From Vulcanimicrobiota bacterium (GTDB taxonomy: Bacteria > Vulcanimicrobiota > Xenobia > Xenobiales > JADMJV01), in assembly GCA_023447635.1 (NCBI GenBank), contig JAEXNA010000242.1:1-7162 (forward strand): a stretch of DNA of 7,162 bases, in the 5' to 3' direction. The notes below the pieces were generated by a model. The model had not been told where the DNA came from. It made no database searches and worked only from the letters and a program-made list of their open reading frames with translations. Made by a program: the position numbers and the translations under genes. How positions within the stretch are numbered: the first letter of the stretch is position 1; each line of letters begins with the position of its first letter. Positions 1 through 6,072 of this stretch are shown piece by piece.

Positions 1-413
1 CCGATGGAGTCGAAGGTCACCGCCGTAGGGGTCGACAGGTCGACGGGTACGGTGGCGCCGGCGATCACCCGGAAGTTGCCGGTCAGTACCGCCAGCGGCA
101 CGCCATTCGCGCCGTAGGCGGTCACGCGGACGAAGACGGCCGTGTTAGGTACGTTCTCGACCGTCACGCTGTCGGCGTAAGGAGCGGTTGCTTCGTAAAC
201 CAGGTCGGTGTCGTTCGCCGTGGTGTTGGCGTAGAACCGGAACTGCAGCGAGGTGGTGCCAGCGGGGACGAGACCTGCCTGTTGGGCGGTCGCCGCCTGG
301 TCAAACTGGAAGGTTAGATTTCCCACGGTCGCGGTCGGCGCGGTGCCGGTGAAGACATACTCTTCACGGCTATCGCCACAGCCCACGGCGATCAGGGAGA
401 CCAGGCTGATCAG
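1..413. repeat. Direct repeat, copy 1 (5' end of duplicated lipoprotein gene)
   Basis: This stretch aligns without gaps to 1846-2258 at a constant offset of 1845 bases. By eye there are about twenty mismatches. Only two fall in bases 1-182 (positions 70 and 145); the rest lie between 183 and about 400. The repeat reaches the window edge, so its true length is unknown. It ends inside the signal-peptide coding region, where copy 2 has seven extra codons. Confidence 0.95.
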
Positions 414-449
414 TAGCAAGATCAGCTTGGACGGCTTCTTGTTGCTCAT
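1..449 (-). CDS. Ig-like surface lipoprotein, N-terminal part (3' end outside window)
   Basis: The 149 visible residues begin with a lipoprotein signal peptide: a short Lys-rich n-region (MSNKKPSK), a Leu/Ile/Ser hydrophobic core, and AVGC with the putative lipidated Cys at residue 24. A beta-rich, Thr/Val/Ala-rich mature domain follows. The start is supported by AGGAG four bases upstream (454-458 on the plus strand) and by the same arrangement in the neighbouring paralogue. The visible mature part (from Cys24) differs by about three residues from that of the complete gene at 621-2315 (Ala/Val, Asn/Thr and Arg/Gln). The gene probably continues into bacterial Ig-like (Big_2-type) domains, as its paralogue does, but that part is outside the window. 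Likely anchored in the envelope and exposed at the surface or in the periplasm; ligand and role unknown. It is only partial because the window ends. Confidence 0.85.
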   Translation of the reverse strand, partial: MSNKKPSKLILLLISLVSLIAVGCGDSREEYVFTGTAPTATVGNLTFQFDQAATAQQAGLVPAGTTSLQFRFYANTTANDTDLVYEATAPYADSVTVENVPNTAVFVRVTAYGANGVPLAVLTGNFRVIAGATVPVDLSTPTAVTFDSI

Positions 450-453
450 AGCT

Positions 454-458
454 CTCCT
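454..458 (-). promoter_or_regulatory. Ribosome binding site of the left lipoprotein gene
   Basis: AGGAG on the minus strand lies four bases before the ATG at 449. The same AGGAGAGC-N-ATG layout is seen before the paralogue at 2315, which supports both starts. Confidence 0.75.
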
Positions 459-569
459 AAGAATCTGTGTGTTTTCAGAGCCGTCTCTCTTCGCAGTCGA
501 GATTTACCCCCCGCGGCGGCCCGTCCCCTAGTGTCCCCCTTCGGTCAGGCTGACAAACGGTAACTCATG

Positions 570-597
570 AAAAAAGCCCCCCCGTTGTCGGGAGGGC
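570..597 (-). terminator. Rho-independent terminator of the complete Ig-like lipoprotein gene
   Basis: On the minus strand, GCCCTCCCG pairs with CGGGGGGGC (nine pairs, one G-U) around an ACAA loop, and six T follow directly. It lies 23 bases beyond the stop codon at 621-623 and before the next minus-strand gene, so it should end transcription of the 621-2315 gene and insulate the left paralogue. The rest of the 450-620 gap shows only a weak promoter-like TTGTCA (minus strand, 551-556) with no good -10 partner. Confidence 0.9.
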
Positions 598-620
598 CTC
601 TTTCGGTTCGGCTTCAGAGG

Positions 621-2315
621 TTAGTTCTGAACGCCGACGTTGAGGGTGACGTTATTCGCCGAAACTCCACCGGGGGCGGGGACGGTCAGCCAACCATTCA
701 CCGTGTTGCCGGGGGCTCCGAAGAGCTGAGCGGTGCCTTCTTCATCGGGGACAAAGAACAGCCCGTCAAGGAAATCCGCGATTCCGTAGTTGGCGATGAG
801 TTGGTTGTAATCCTGAATGCTAGCGGTGCCGGAAGCCGTGAGGGCCCAGTAGTACGAAACGTCCTGGGTCGCGTTTCCGTAGTTCAGAACGATGGAGTAG
901 GGGACTTCATCGTCAATTTCCGCGTTGACGGGATTCGCAGCGGTATTGACGGTGATGTTGTAGGTGTCGGCATCAACGGTCGTGACCGTGAAGCTCGACG
1001 TGGCGTTGCCAGCGGTGGCCTGGACGGTCGCCGTGCCGGTGGTGTTGCCAAAGCTCACTTCGCCGTCGGCGGTGACGTTAGCAAACGTTGCTCCAGAGAC
1101 CAGAGTGAATGCCACATCGCGGTCTTGCCCGCTGAAAGTGAGGCCGGGGTAGTTTGCGTTGTAAGCGTCTAAGGTTCCGTCCGACAGGCGAAGCGCCAGC
1201 AGGGGAGCGAAGACGGTGTCGTAAGGGAAGGTGAAGCTGTCGCCACCAAGGACGACGATTTCCGTCACGCTGACGTTGCCGACGGTCACGGCGACGGTGT
1301 CGGTGACGGTCACGTTGCCGGTGGTGTAGGAACCGGTCACGGTAGCGGTGGTGCCGGCGGTTACGTTGGCAGCCACGGCGACCTGGTTGGTCTCGTTGTC
1401 CACCGTGATACCGGCGACGCTCGAGGTATAGGTGACGTTGTCGCTGACATCAACACTGTTGCTGGTACCAGCAGCGGTGAAGGTCGCGGTCAGGTTGGCC
1501 GAGGTCGAACCTGCGGGCAGGGTCAGAGCCGAAGGGGTGATCTCGAGGGTGTCGACCGTCACGATACCGCCGGTGACGGTGACCGTGGTGGTGTCGGCAC
1601 GGGTGACGCCATTCACCGTGTACTCGGTGGTGATCACGGCCGATCCGTTGCTGACGGCCTCGATCAGACCGGTGGTGCTGACGGTGGCGACGGCAGGGTT
1701 GCTGCTGGTGAACTCTGCGTTGGCGGCGAAGCTGCTTGCAGGGAACGTCACCGACTGAACGTTGCTGAAATTACCAACGACGGTCAGCTGAGCGCTGTTG
1801 TTACCGTTGGTGCCCAGGGTCAGGGCCACGGTGTCGGGGGAAACGCCGATGGAGTCGAAGGTCACCGCCGTAGGGGTCGACAGGTCGACGGGTACGGTGG
1901 CGCCGGCGATCACCTGGAAGTTGCCGGTCAGTACCGCCAGCGGCACGCCATTCGCGCCGTAGGCGGTCACGCGGACGAAGACGGCCGTGGTAGGTACGTT
2001 CTCGACCGTCACGCTGTCGGCGTAAGGCGCGGTCGCTTCGTAAACCAGGTCGGTGTCGTTCGCCGTGGTGTTGGCGTAGAACCGGAACTGCAGCGAGGTG
2101 GTGCCAGCGGGCACGAGGCCGGCCTGCTGGGCGGTGGCCACCTGGTCAAACTGGAAGGTTAGATTGCCCACGGTCGCGGTCGGCGCGGTGCCGGTGAAGA
2201 CGTACTCTTCACGGCTATCACCGCAACCTACGGCGAACAAGGAAACCAGGCTGATCAGCATGAGGATCAGCAGCGACGGTTTCCCTTTCGCGGGAGACGA
2301 TATGAGGTTATTCAT
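621..2315 (-). CDS. Surface lipoprotein with bacterial Ig-like (Big_2-type) domains
   Basis: Predicted 564-residue secreted lipoprotein. The start at 2315 was chosen over the longer open frame (from 2486) because it has AGGAG four bases upstream, begins a proper signal peptide (Leu/Ile/Ser core about residues 14-29, AVGC, lipid Cys at 31), and matches the paralogue's start. The mature protein is rich in Thr, Val, Ala and Asn, as expected for beta-sandwich repeats. Residues about 40-150 form the domain shared with the left paralogue. Residues about 154-248 and 252-346 look like two Big_2 domains (the first has the SSNPAVATVS...GLIEAVSNGSA pattern). Residues about 349-447 look like a more divergent Ig-like domain, and about 450-564 are an unassigned C-terminus with aromatic-rich patches. 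Big_2 domains are known from adhesins and cell-surface proteins; an adhesion or envelope role is inference. Ends at TAA before a strong terminator. Confidence 0.88.
   Translation of the reverse strand: MNNLISSPAKGKPSLLILMLISLVSLFAVGCGDSREEYVFTGTAPTATVGNLTFQFDQVATAQQAGLVPAGTTSLQFRFYANTTANDTDLVYEATAPYADSVTVENVPTTAVFVRVTAYGANGVPLAVLTGNFQVIAGATVPVDLSTPTAVTFDSIGVSPDTVALTLGTNGNNSAQLTVVGNFSNVQSVTFPASSFAANAEFTSSNPAVATVSTTGLIEAVSNGSAVITTEYTVNGVTRADTTTVTVTGGIVTVDTLEITPSALTLPAGSTSANLTATFTAAGTSNSVDVSDNVTYTSSVAGITVDNETNQVAVAANVTAGTTATVTGSYTTGNVTVTDTVAVTVGNVSVTEIVVLGGDSFTFPYDTVFAPLLALRLSDGTLDAYNANYPGLTFSGQDRDVAFTLVSGATFANVTADGEVSFGNTTGTATVQATAGNATSSFTVTTVDADTYNITVNTAANPVNAEIDDEVPYSIVLNYGNATQDVSYYWALTASGTASIQDYNQLIANYGIADFLDGLFFVPDEEGTAQLFGAPGNTVNGWLTVPAPGGVSANNVTLNVGVQN
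1846..2258. repeat. Direct repeat, copy 2 (5' end of duplicated lipoprotein gene)
   Basis: Second copy of the repeat that begins at base 1, in the same orientation. It encodes the end of the signal peptide and the first mature domain of the complete lipoprotein. The near identity of two adjacent same-strand copies makes deletion, duplication or gene conversion between them possible. Confidence 0.95.
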
Positions 2316-2319
2316 GGCT

Positions 2320-2324
2320 CTCCT
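2320..2324 (-). promoter_or_regulatory. Ribosome binding site that fixes the lipoprotein start at 2315
   Basis: AGGAG on the minus strand sits four bases before the ATG at 2313-2315. The open frame continues 57 codons upstream to another ATG, but no signal peptide begins there. This site and the paralogue's identical layout decide the start. Confidence 0.8.
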
Positions 2325-2341
2325 TAATGAACTTAGGTTGC

Positions 2342-2417
2342 GAGCCAGCTTGTAGGGCACTGCCCCGGCTGACTCCATCCTCGGAGTTTTCCCTTGATGT
2401 AAGGGTTGCAAACCGAG
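2342..2417 (-). promoter_or_regulatory. Possible structured leader RNA upstream of the Ig-like lipoprotein
   Basis: Read on the minus strand, this stretch can form two adjacent hairpins. The first (2380-2417) has a CTCGG/CCGAG base stem, a short TTT/AAA step and a CCCTT/AAGGG top stem with loop ACATC. The second (2342-2375) pairs GAGTCAGC with GCTGGCTC (eight pairs, one G-U) around an inner GGGC/GCCC hairpin. A competing ACTCC/GGAGT pairing (2372-2376 with 2383-2387) would disrupt both. The eight-pair stem is complete only as minus-strand RNA; the plus strand has a C-A mismatch there. It matches no riboswitch class I could recognise. The pairing is seen in the sequence; function and transcription are inference. 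Confidence 0.35.
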
Positions 2418-2557
2418 ACTTTCGCAAAAGAGGAGACCCACCTTCAGATTGGCCCATATTCGAGCAATGGAATCTCGATCGTCCAAGGTCGATCTACCGG
2501 GAGCGAGACTGAGTCATTCCCGGAGAATTTCTTGGCGGAGATCGCGCACCTCAGAGA

Positions 2558-2585
2558 ACCTTCGTCGAAGGATCCGGACGAAGGT
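2558..2585 (+). promoter_or_regulatory. Perfect nine-pair hairpin in the leader of the AAA+ gene
   Basis: ACCTTCGTC (2558-2566) is the exact reverse complement of GACGAAGGT (2577-2585), with a ten-base loop that contains GGATCC. No T-run follows, so it does not look like a terminator. It lies about 45 bases before the start codon. Downstream, CTCC at 2598-2601 could pair with GGAG of the ribosome binding site (2621-2624), which could lower translation. A regulatory role is inference. Confidence 0.4.
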
Positions 2586-2617
2586 CGGTACAGGATCCTC
2601 CGGGGGCTGAGAGAAGC

Positions 2618-2624
2618 GGGGGAG
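2618..2624 (+). promoter_or_regulatory. Ribosome binding site of the AAA+ gene, favouring the start at 2632
   Basis: GGGGGAG ends one base before ATG 2626 but seven bases before ATG 2632. The spacing favours the second ATG. An in-frame TGA at 2608-2610 rules out any longer protein. Confidence 0.65.
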
Positions 2625-2631
2625 CATGGAC

Positions 2632-3855
2632 ATGGACCCTCTAGCTCCTCTTCTCCAGGCGTTAGAGCACTCGCCCGACAACGTGGTGCTCAGGGCCCAC
2701 GTCGTGCGCGAAGTGCTGAAGAGCCGACGCTACGGAACCTTGGGAGAGCTTTCCCCCCCGTTGCTCTCGACCGAGTATCGCCCGTTGGGGCTTCTCGCCA
2801 CCGCTCGTTACGAAATGTCGAAGGGCAATGCCGCCGACGCTTCTCGTCACTATAAAGAAGCGATCGCAGCGGACACTTCGCTGATCGATGAAGGTCTGGA
2901 GGCCGAGCTAGAGACCGACAACCGGCTGCGCATTACCTCGACCGGCGAGATCCATGGAGCCGTCGAAATGCCGGTCATCCCCTCCACCGTTCCCAAGGTC
3001 GGCTTTGCCGACATTGGCGGGATGGAAGCGCTCAAAGAGCAGATCCGGATGAACATCCTCTACCCGATGCAGAAGCCCGAGATCTATGAGGCGTACGGCA
3101 AGAAGATCGGCGGCGGGATCCTGCTCTACGGGCCGCCGGGGTGTGGCAAGACCCACCTGGCCCGGGCAACTGCAGGAGAACTGGGAGCGAACTTTTTCTC
3201 TCTGGCCCTCAACGAGATTCTCGACATGTATATCGGGAACTCGGAAAAGAACCTGGCCGAGCTTTTCGCCACTGCCCGCGGGCGGGCCCCCGCTGTCCTG
3301 TTCATCGATGAGGTGGACGCTATGGGGGCCAAGCGCGGCAGCCTTTCTTCGTCCTCTATCCGGATGATGGTTAGCCAGTTCCTGACCGAGATGGACGGCA
3401 TCAATTCGAATAACGACAAACTGCTGGTGCTAGGGGCCACCAATGAACCGTGGAGCGTAGATACCGCCCTGCGTCGCCCCGGGCGTTTCGACCGGGTCCT
3501 TTTCGTCCCGCCGCCCGATCTCAAGGCTCGCGTCGAGATTCTGAGAATCAAGACGGCGAATCGCAACGTCGACCCCTCGATCCCCTGGGACAAAATCGCG
3601 GCTCAGACAGAACTTTTCTCGGGAGCCGACCTTGATCAACTGGTAGAGCAGGCGACCGAGAGGGCGGTAGCCGATGCGTTGCGCTCCGGCGATTTGCGCC
3701 CGGTGCGCCTGGCCGACTTTCAGCTTGCGCTCAAAGAGCGCAAGCCTTCGACCACCGAGTGGCTGCGTCGTTCGCGCAACTACGTCAATTTTGCTAATCA
3801 GGACGGCTTCTATGACGACCTGAGCCAGTTTTTAGAGAAAGCGAAGATCCGATGA
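2632..3855 (+). CDS. AAA+ ATPase of the Cdc48/Vps4-like classic AAA type with TPR-like N-terminus
   Basis: Predicted 407-residue cytoplasmic ATPase that should form a hexameric ring and remodel or unfold proteins using ATP. Numbered from the start at 2632 (ATG 2626 would add two residues): residues about 51-84 resemble one TPR; FADIGGM at 125-131 opens the AAA domain; Walker A GPPGCGKT 167-174; MYIG pore-loop motif with Tyr200; Walker B VLFIDE 222-227; sensor-1 Asn271 in GATN; RRPGRFDR 281-288 with the arginine-finger residues; GAD 331-333 in the helical lid. All catalytic residues are present. A C-terminal segment (about 372-397, STTEW...NYVNFAN...YDDL) resembles the end of other prokaryotic Vps4/Cdc48-like ATPases. 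There is only one AAA domain, and no FtsH-type protease or transmembrane segment. The last bases overlap the next start (ATGA), so it probably works with the membrane TPR protein downstream. Substrate unknown. Confidence 0.93.
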   Translation: MDPLAPLLQALEHSPDNVVLRAHVVREVLKSRRYGTLGELSPPLLSTEYRPLGLLATARYEMSKGNAADASRHYKEAIAADTSLIDEGLEAELETDNRLRITSTGEIHGAVEMPVIPSTVPKVGFADIGGMEALKEQIRMNILYPMQKPEIYEAYGKKIGGGILLYGPPGCGKTHLARATAGELGANFFSLALNEILDMYIGNSEKNLAELFATARGRAPAVLFIDEVDAMGAKRGSLSSSSIRMMVSQFLTEMDGINSNNDKLLVLGATNEPWSVDTALRRPGRFDRVLFVPPPDLKARVEILRIKTANRNVDPSIPWDKIAAQTELFSGADLDQLVEQATERAVADALRSGDLRPVRLADFQLALKERKPSTTEWLRRSRNYVNFANQDGFYDDLSQFLEKAKIR

Positions 3856-5114
3856 CGCCTCAATTCGAGAAAGCCAACTATCTGATCGACAACGGCCGCT
3901 TCGACCTTGCGATCGGCGAACTGCTGGGCCATCTGGCCGAACACCCCGACGACTCTCGAGCCTTGTCGCTGCTGGCCTTTTGCCACCTGAAGCGTGAGCG
4001 CTTCGGCGAGGCGACCGAGGCGGCCGAGGCCGCGGTGGTCGCCGACCCGTCGCACGGCGAGGGATACTACATGCTCTCCCTGGTCATGCGAGCCCGAGGC
4101 GAGGCTAAAGCTGCCATGGAGGCTATCCAGACGGCGCTCTCGCTGGAGCCGGCCGAGCCGGATTTCCTGGTCACCCTGGCCTACCTGCATCTCGACTCCC
4201 GTCGTTGGGACGACGCCTTGGCGGCAGCTCAGCTGGCGGTCGAGCGCAGTCCTCAGCACGTCGGCGCTATCAACGCGGTCGCAACCGCCTTGATCAACCT
4301 GAGGCGGGTCAGCGAAGCGGCGGCGGCCTTGGAAAACGCTCTGGCTCATGACCCTGAAGACCCTCGGACCCTGTCCAACATGGGATGGTTGGAACTCGAC
4401 CGCAACCGCTACGGCGACGCGCTGGCCTTTTTTCAGAGGGCGCTGATGCTCGAGCCAGAGTCCGAGTGGGCGCGCCAGGGGTTGATGCACGCGCTGCGGG
4501 CCCGTTATCCGGTCTACGGCTTGACCCTGCGCTATTCGCTCTGGATGCAAAAGCACTCGCACCGCCTGCAGCAGCAGATCACCCTGGCCACCTACCTGGG
4601 GGCCCGATTCTTCCGTGAACTGCTGACTCGCTATCCTGGACTGGTTGTCTTTATGGGTCCGCTGCTGGTGATCTGGCGGCTGTTCTGCTACTTCACCTGG
4701 ACGGCCCGAGCGGCCACCACTCTGCTACTTCGGTCGTCGAAGTACGGACGGGCATTGGTCAACCGGGAAGAGATGGCCGAATCGAACATTGTCGGGCTTT
4801 GCTGGATCGGGGCGCTCATCGCCTGGAGTTTCCACACCTGGGTCGACCCGTTCACCTTCTTTGGCCGGATCGCTCCCCCGGTATTCTTGAGCCTGCCTAT
4901 GGCCTGGGCGGGAGCCTTTGATTGCCACGAGGGCTGGCCGCGCAAGGCCGGCTACGGACTGGCTGCCGTCATGACCGGGGCGGGTGTCGGAGGCCTTATC
5001 CTGCTAGGGATCGACCTGGCCTGGGCCTTTAGCTGCCTGCGCTTCTACTTTTACGGGCTTGCTCCGCTGTTGTTGATTTTCCAGTTCCTGAGCCAGGCCG
5101 AGCCGAAAAAGTAG
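3852..5114 (+). CDS. TPR-repeat protein with C-terminal multi-pass membrane region
   Basis: Predicted 420-residue protein. Residues 1-203 hold six TPR repeats in exact 34-residue phase (about 1-33, 34-67, 68-101, 102-135, 136-169, 170-203), most ending in the usual D/E-P turn. A basic, amphipathic link (about 204-258) leads to hydrophobic stretches at about 263-283, 312-332, 341-356, 366-388 and 391-413, suggesting four or five membrane passes. There is no N-terminal signal peptide, so the TPR part is probably cytoplasmic. The start codon overlaps the stop of the AAA+ gene as ATGA, and only a poor purine-rich site precedes it, which suggests translational coupling. TPR arrays bind proteins or peptides, so it may be a membrane adaptor that brings the ATPase to its substrates; this is inference from context. 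I do not recognise the membrane part as a named family. Confidence 0.9.
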   Translation: MTPQFEKANYLIDNGRFDLAIGELLGHLAEHPDDSRALSLLAFCHLKRERFGEATEAAEAAVVADPSHGEGYYMLSLVMRARGEAKAAMEAIQTALSLEPAEPDFLVTLAYLHLDSRRWDDALAAAQLAVERSPQHVGAINAVATALINLRRVSEAAAALENALAHDPEDPRTLSNMGWLELDRNRYGDALAFFQRALMLEPESEWARQGLMHALRARYPVYGLTLRYSLWMQKHSHRLQQQITLATYLGARFFRELLTRYPGLVVFMGPLLVIWRLFCYFTWTARAATTLLLRSSKYGRALVNREEMAESNIVGLCWIGALIAWSFHTWVDPFTFFGRIAPPVFLSLPMAWAGAFDCHEGWPRKAGYGLAAVMTGAGVGGLILLGIDLAWAFSCLRFYFYGLAPLLLIFQFLSQAEPKK

Positions 5115-5134
5115 GCTTCGTCCTCAAGGGGAAG

Positions 5135-5166
5135 AAAACGCGCGTGGCCATCAGCCACACGCGTTT
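5135..5166 (-). terminator. Terminator between convergent genes, best on the minus strand
   Basis: On the minus strand, AAACGCGTGTGGC pairs with GCCACGCGCGTTT (13 pairs, one G-U) around a five-base loop, and the transcript runs on as TTTTCTTCC. It lies 25 bases past the Uma2-like gene's stop. On the plus strand the same stem has one C-A mismatch and only three T, so it may act weakly as a terminator for the AAA+/TPR operon, for which no other was seen. Confidence 0.8.
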
Positions 5167-5190
5167 GGGCTAACTGCGTTACGCGAGAGC

Positions 5191-6072
5191 TTAGCCGTCC
5201 CGGTCGCGCAAGGTCTGCTCGAGTTCAGCCAGGCGCTGTTTCAGAGCTAGCGCCTCAGCCTCGGCGGCCTGGACTCTGGCCCTGGCCTGTTCGGCCTCGC
5301 CGCGAGCCTGGTCGGCTTCGCCGCGAGCCTGGTCGGCTTCGCTGCGAGCCCGGTCGGCTTCGCTGCGAGCCCGGTCGGCTTCGCCGCGGGCCTGGTCGGC
5401 TTCGCTACGAGCCTGCTTGGTCTCGCTTTCACTCTGCTGCTGGCGCTCATAAGCGGTCGGCAGCAGATGACCGTCCTTGTCCGTGAAGCGCAGCCATCGT
5501 GCGTTGGTGTCCTCCACCGTCCCCTCCCAGAGAGTCAGGCCAAGCCCGATTTCCGGCAATAGAGTTGGAGGGACCATCTCCAGGTAGTGCCCTTCGACCA
5601 GACGAAAGGCGCGCAGTTCACGCTCTCCCAGCATCCGGAAAGGGTCGTAGACGACGTAGTAGGTCACTCGGACCTTGGCGTAGATGTCGAGCTTGCTGCT
5701 GAGTTCTCCACCTTCCTTATTCGAGACCACCTCGACCACCAGGTCGGGCGCTTTCCCGTAGATCCAGGTCATATAGGAACGGTCGGCTTTGGCACCCGTA
5801 ACCGGCCTGGGCTCGACACCCAGGCTAAGCATGAAGTCGGGTACCACCGGCGGTTCGCCGTGCATCGAGTAGAAGAGGCCGACGTTCGAGAGGGCCTCGA
5901 ACGGTTTTCCCTCTTCCCAGGATGAGAAGAGGAGGGTTGGGAGCAGGCGCTGCTGGCGCTCTGAGAAGCGATTATCCACGGGGGTATCGTCCTCGGTCAC
6001 CAGATGGGCCATCATCTGTTCCCATTCCAGGTCCTGGTCGTGGTCGTAGGGCTGTTGCTGGCTCACGATCAT
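5191..6072 (-). CDS. Uma2-family (DUF820) predicted nuclease with coiled-coil tail
   Basis: Predicted 293-residue cytoplasmic protein. Residues about 15-205 match the Uma2/DUF820 pattern, a PD-(D/E)XK-like nuclease fold: VVPDFML with Asp79, DLVVEVVS with Glu114, SKLDIYAK with Lys127, then YYVVYDP. These look like an intact active site. Residues about 208-290 form a long charged helix with heptads of the type ARSEADQ/ARGEADR (221-262), then a Leu/Ala/Glu segment, as in a coiled coil. Uma2 proteins are often present in many copies per genome, and their biological role is largely unknown; nuclease activity here is inferred. The start at 6072 has GGGAG about 12 bases upstream, a long spacing; Met20/Met21 are alternatives but also lack a good site. 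It faces the AAA+/TPR operon and shows no sign of functional linkage to it. Confidence 0.88.
   Translation of the reverse strand: MIVSQQQPYDHDQDLEWEQMMAHLVTEDDTPVDNRFSERQQRLLPTLLFSSWEEGKPFEALSNVGLFYSMHGEPPVVPDFMLSLGVEPRPVTGAKADRSYMTWIYGKAPDLVVEVVSNKEGGELSSKLDIYAKVRVTYYVVYDPFRMLGERELRAFRLVEGHYLEMVPPTLLPEIGLGLTLWEGTVEDTNARWLRFTDKDGHLLPTAYERQQQSESETKQARSEADQARGEADRARSEADRARSEADQARGEADQARGEAEQARARVQAAEAEALALKQRLAELEQTLRDRDG
5287..5412 (-). repeat. 21-base tandem repeat coding for coiled-coil heptads
   Basis: Six consecutive 21-base units encode ARSEADQ, ARGEADR, ARSEADR, ARSEADQ, ARGEADQ and ARGEAEQ. The units differ at a few bases. The unit length is a multiple of three and equals one heptad, so gain or loss of units would keep both frame and coiled-coil register. 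Confidence 0.9.

Larger units (their letters stand above)
2316..2631. other. Divergent intergenic region between lipoprotein and AAA+ operon
   Basis: About 316 bases without a convincing gene. The minus-strand half holds the lipoprotein ribosome binding site and the possible structured leader. The plus-strand half holds a nine-pair hairpin and the AAA+ ribosome binding site. Promoters for both directions should lie here, but I found no convincing -35/-10 pair. CATATT at 2455-2460 could be a -10 for the plus strand but lacks a -35 at the right distance. Overlapping open frames here are interrupted or lack coding features. Confidence 0.6.

Noticed and set aside
567..1758. Plus-strand open frames opposite the Ig-like lipoprotein (567-1172, 964-1152, 1432-1758)
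   Set aside because: They are antisense to a well-supported gene, rich in Val and Gly or Thr as expected from its reverse strand, and the first begins inside the terminator.
2342..2417. Match of the lipoprotein leader to a cyclic-di-GMP (GEMM) riboswitch
   Set aside because: It contains an AGCCGG-like stretch but lacks the conserved GACGCAAAGCC-type core, so no class can be assigned.
621..2486. Longer version of the Ig-like lipoprotein starting at 2486
   Set aside because: The extra 57 residues lack a signal sequence and would bury the lipoprotein signal inside the protein. AGGAG and the paralogue both point to the start at 2315.
2406..2855. Plus-strand open frame overlapping the start of the AAA+ gene
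   Set aside because: It has no ribosome binding site or recognisable domain, its composition looks out of frame, and it conflicts with the AAA+ gene.
3810..4562. Minus-strand open frame of 250 codons opposite the AAA+/TPR genes
   Set aside because: It is antisense to two well-supported genes and rich in Arg, Gln and Gly, as expected from the complement of TPR coding sequence.
5287..5412. CRISPR-like array
   Set aside because: The repeats are directly adjacent, 21 bases long, with no spacers, and encode coiled-coil heptads in frame.
5247..5450. Second repeat-bearing frame (AAKPTRL units) within the Uma2-like gene
   Set aside because: It is the 21-base repeat read in another frame. It has no start context, and the heptad frame belongs to a recognisable domain protein.
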